Assembly: GCA_020723365.1 (NCBI GenBank)
Contig: DYJB01000124.1
Location: 1 to 8,325 of the forward strand
Direction of reading: 5' to 3'
DNA: 8,325 nt
Source: Candidatus Aquidulcis sp.
GTDB taxonomy: Bacteria > Chloroflexota > Anaerolineae > Anaerolineales > E44-bin32
Shown: positions 6,574 to 8,325 of the stretch, piece after piece
Numbering within the stretch: position 1 is the stretch's first letter
How the letters are laid out: every line of letters starts with the position of its first letter
The notes under the pieces: generated by a model
What the model was told of the DNA's origin: nothing
What the model saw: the letters and a program-made list of their open reading frames with translations, nothing else
Databases searched by the model: none
Translations under genes and position numbers: made by a program

Positions 6574-7503
6574 CTACGGGATCGTCACCTTCACGCCATT
6601 GCTGTTCGAGAACCCCGGCCCTCCACCGGGGTCATGCACGAACGCCTGCAGGTACGCCGTCGCCGGCGTCGCGACATTCAGCGGGATCGCCGCGGCCAGG
6701 CTGAACGTGCCGGCTCCCGGGCCGCTGCCGGCAAGTGGAACGACGAAGAGCAGGAACGGCGGCGAAACGAGCAAGTCGCAGCCCCCGCCCATCGGCAGAC
6801 TGACCTGCTGGATCCCGAGGAACATGAAGGCGTTCGCCTGACCCAGCCCCTGGCTGAGGTCCAGCGTCGCCGAGCCCCCAGGCGCGAGGCAGCCCGACAC
6901 GGAGAGCGACGGCGTGAACCCACCGCTCCCGGGGCAGCCGGCGCCGAACGGGACCGCGTCGCCGCAGATGGCCCCGACGGTCACGTTGTCCACCTGCCAC
7001 CAGTAGTCCCAGTTCGAGTTGTAGTAGTGGAACCTGATCTGCGCGCTGGCGCCGCCGTACATGGTCAGGTCCATGACCTTGTGCGCACCGACCGGGTAGC
7101 CGTCGCTCTTGCCGCTGAAGTTGTTGAGCAGAGTCCACGCCCCGCCGTTGACGCTGATGTCGACGTCCGCCTGCTCGTCAAAGGCGAAGGCGGTCCACCT
7201 GAAGGAGTGATCGAACTCGAGCGCGCCGCCGGCCGGGACGACGAAGGACGGCGTGATCAGCTCGGTGTCGATCATCCCCCAGCCGATCATGTCGCTGTCG
7301 ATGGCGGCGCACTCACCCGTTCCGCCCGTGTAGTTGGGCCTGCCGTAGGCGGTGTTCGTGAGCCAGGGGCCGTTCAGGGTGTTGTCGACGACTGTCCAGC
7401 CGGGCGGCGGGAAGACTCCGCCGTCGAAGTCCTCGATCAGGGCCTGGGCAGTGGCCGGGCAGGTGACGCCGAGACAGAACAACGCCGTCATCAGGATTCT
7501 CAT
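6574..7503 (-). CDS. Secreted choice-of-anchor J domain protein with shared C-terminal domain
   Basis: This encodes 309 residues. The frame is open further upstream, to 7674, but the ATG at 7501-7503 has GGAGG 6 nt before it and starts a signal peptide (MRILMTALFCLGVTCPATAQ). Residues ~20-178 resemble the choice-of-anchor J / cleaved-adhesin jelly roll: LIEDFDGGVFPPPGWTVVDN near the start, a central segment with ITPSFVVPAGGALEFDHSF, and FHYYNSNWDYWWQVDNVTVG at the end. Such domains are carbohydrate- or surface-binding modules in secreted and cell-surface proteins of several phyla. Residues 185-309 are the tail domain shared with the next two genes downstream. Here it has the variant opening FGAGCPGSGG, with two Cys (GC and SGC), and it ends SNSNGVKVTIP. 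No catalytic residues are evident. I infer a surface or matrix protein; the ligand is unknown. It diverges from the MEMO-like gene across 134 bp and is the first of the three same-strand secreted genes. Confidence 0.85.
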   Translation of the reverse strand: MRILMTALFCLGVTCPATAQALIEDFDGGVFPPPGWTVVDNTLNGPWLTNTAYGRPNYTGGTGECAAIDSDMIGWGMIDTELITPSFVVPAGGALEFDHSFRWTAFAFDEQADVDISVNGGAWTLLNNFSGKSDGYPVGAHKVMDLTMYGGASAQIRFHYYNSNWDYWWQVDNVTVGAICGDAVPFGAGCPGSGGFTPSLSVSGCLAPGGSATLDLSQGLGQANAFMFLGIQQVSLPMGGGCDLLVSPPFLLFVVPLAGSGPGAGTFSLAAAIPLNVATPATAYLQAFVHDPGGGPGFSNSNGVKVTIP

Positions 7504-7509
7504 GGCTCT

Positions 7510-7514
7510 CCTCC
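7510..7514 (-). promoter_or_regulatory. Ribosome binding site fixing the start of the anchor-J protein
   Basis: The + strand reads CCTCC, giving GGAGG in the transcript, 6 nt before the ATG at 7501-7503. The ATG opens directly into a signal peptide. The 57-residue extension to the ATG at 7674 would bury that signal peptide and would cross into the 5' end of the divergent gene. Confidence 0.75.
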
Positions 7515-7546
7515 GCTGAGAGGCTCGCGCGCTCCGAAGCCTGAAC

Positions 7547-7565
7547 GAAGGGTATTCTACCATTC
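7547..7565. promoter_or_regulatory. Dyad-symmetric site between divergent genes, overlapping a -10-like hexamer
   Basis: GAA-g-GGTA-ttc-TACC-a-TTC is a 19-bp palindrome centred on 7556. It is nested inside a second inverted pair, AAGCCT (7537-7542) and AGGCTT (7568-7573), centred within a base of the same point. On the - strand the core contains TAGAAT (7559-7554), one mismatch from a sigma-70 -10 box and about 50 bp before the anchor-J start. No matching -35 was found. The site sits in the AT-richest part of the 134-bp gap between two divergent genes, which suits an operator or shared control site. The binding protein is unknown. Confidence 0.38.
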
Positions 7566-7637
7566 CGAGGCTTTGATCGCGGGCGCCGGGCGCTGGGCAT
7601 CTCCATCCAGTCGCGCGCCCCAAGAGGGTCGGACGAC

Positions 7638-8325
7638 ATGCCAGCGACGTTCCGTACCGCTTTCTGCGCCGCACTGCTCCTGCTGCCCTGGTCGCTGCTC
7701 ACGGCCCAGGACGCTGGCCCGCCCTCGCGCGCGGAGATCGGCGCGCGGCTTCGGCTTCCGTCGGACGGTGATCGCCGTCGCGGCCAGCTCGACGCCGTGG
7801 GGTTCGTCGTGACCCAAGCACAGGCGGAGGACCTGCTCGGCTGCCTCGTGGCGGAGGAGACCCCGGCACTGGCGGAGCAGGATGAACGTCTCGGCATGAC
7901 GCCGGAGAGCGGCTTCATCGGCGGCGTCTGTCCCCACGACGATCACCTCTACGCCGGCCGGCTCTACCTGCGCCTGACCGAGCGCATCGCCGCCCCCCGC
8001 GTGATCCTCTTCGGCGTGTTCCACAAGGCCCGCCTCTGGAACCTCGAGGGGCGCCTCGTGTTCGACGAGTTCGAGGCGTGGCACGGTCCGTGGGGGGACG
8101 TGCCGGTCGACGCGCTGCGCGCCGAGCTGCTGGAGAGCCTGCCGGCCGAGGACGTGGTCGTCGACAACGGCATGCACGAGACGGAGCACTCGCTCGAAGC
8201 GATCGTGCCGTTCCTCGAGCACCGCAACCGGGACGTGCGGATCGTCCCGATCCTGGTGCCGTACCTGGGGTCTTCGCATTACCCACATCTCACTGAGGGC
8301 CGCCGTGGGCCGGATGGGCGAGGGA
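7638..8325 (+). CDS. Secreted MEMO/AmmeMemoRadiSam-B-like protein (3' partial)
   Basis: The ATG at 7638 has GAGGG at 7624-7628, 9 nt upstream. Its first residues form a signal peptide (MPATFRTAFCAALLLLPW, cleavage near LTA-QD). The 229 visible residues match the MEMO family, relatives of class III extradiol dioxygenases. CPHDDHLYAG (H100) corresponds to the PHAGY motif, VILFGVFHK (H129) to the GPSHH block, and EHSLEAIVPFLEH (H184) to the EHSLEVQLPFL block, followed by VRIVPILVPYL. All three positions expected for the metal-site histidines are therefore His. In human MEMO1 an Asp lies three residues before the last histidine; here it is Glu (E181). Cytoplasmic relatives often sit next to AMMECR1 and radical-SAM genes; none is in view, and the signal peptide is unusual. 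Substrate and function are unknown. After about 8270 the sequence stops resembling the family and third-position GC falls, suggesting a frameshift near the window end. Confidence 0.82.
   Translation, partial: MPATFRTAFCAALLLLPWSLLTAQDAGPPSRAEIGARLRLPSDGDRRRGQLDAVGFVVTQAQAEDLLGCLVAEETPALAEQDERLGMTPESGFIGGVCPHDDHLYAGRLYLRLTERIAAPRVILFGVFHKARLWNLEGRLVFDEFEAWHGPWGDVPVDALRAELLESLPAEDVVVDNGMHETEHSLEAIVPFLEHRNRDVRIVPILVPYLGSSHYPHLTEGRRGPDGRG

Noticed and set aside
7553..7577. + strand promoter for the MEMO-like gene using TATTCT (7553-7558)
   Set aside because: It matches the -10 consensus poorly and no -35-like hexamer lies at suitable spacing. The same bases are better explained as part of the dyad.
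6634..7812. + strand open frame of 392 codons
   Set aside because: It is antisense to the anchor-J gene and its composition is Arg/Ala/Glu-rich without motifs. The - strand gene has a signal peptide, a ribosome binding site and recognisable domains.

Overview
The window is very GC-rich bacterial DNA with almost every third codon position G or C. Four of the six genes start with a signal peptide, a fifth carries an N-terminal membrane anchor, and three tandem genes end in the same roughly 120-residue C-terminal domain. From memory, that tail, together with the choice-of-anchor J domain and membrane-anchored carboxypeptidase-regulatory-like proteins, is typical of Planctomycetota from environmental samples. 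Another high-GC Gram-negative phylum cannot be excluded, because no rRNA or core marker gene is present.

Layout. On the + strand, positions 1-1503 hold the 3' part of a membrane-anchored protein with a carboxypeptidase-regulatory-like beta domain. It is followed after 31 nt by a secreted, divergent M1-type metallopeptidase with a TPR tail (1535-3529); the two probably form one transcript. Facing them on the - strand are three exported proteins. Read in the direction of transcription these are a choice-of-anchor J protein (7503-6574), a beta-rich protein of unknown function (6461-5589) and a PQQ-dependent sugar dehydrogenase-like protein (5139-3568). The last and the peptidase gene are convergent, 38 nt apart. 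A final + strand gene (7638 to the window end) diverges from the anchor-J gene and encodes a secreted MEMO/AmmeMemoRadiSam-B-like protein, cut off by the window end.

How the parts work together. Everything recognisable acts at or beyond the cytoplasmic membrane: protein turnover, sugar oxidation, surface or adhesive beta domains and a MEMO-fold protein. The three - strand genes share a C-terminal module, which suggests a common destination or assembly partner rather than a common reaction. Gaps of 112 and 449 bp and GC-rich hairpins after two of their stop codons argue against one tight operon. No tRNA, rRNA, CRISPR array, insertion sequence or classical U-tract terminator was seen. The most interesting points are the shared tail, the altered zinc and GAMEN-equivalent regions of the peptidase, a nested dyad between the divergent genes, and the unexplained 449-bp gap. 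Both window ends show codon-usage anomalies that may be assembly-end errors.
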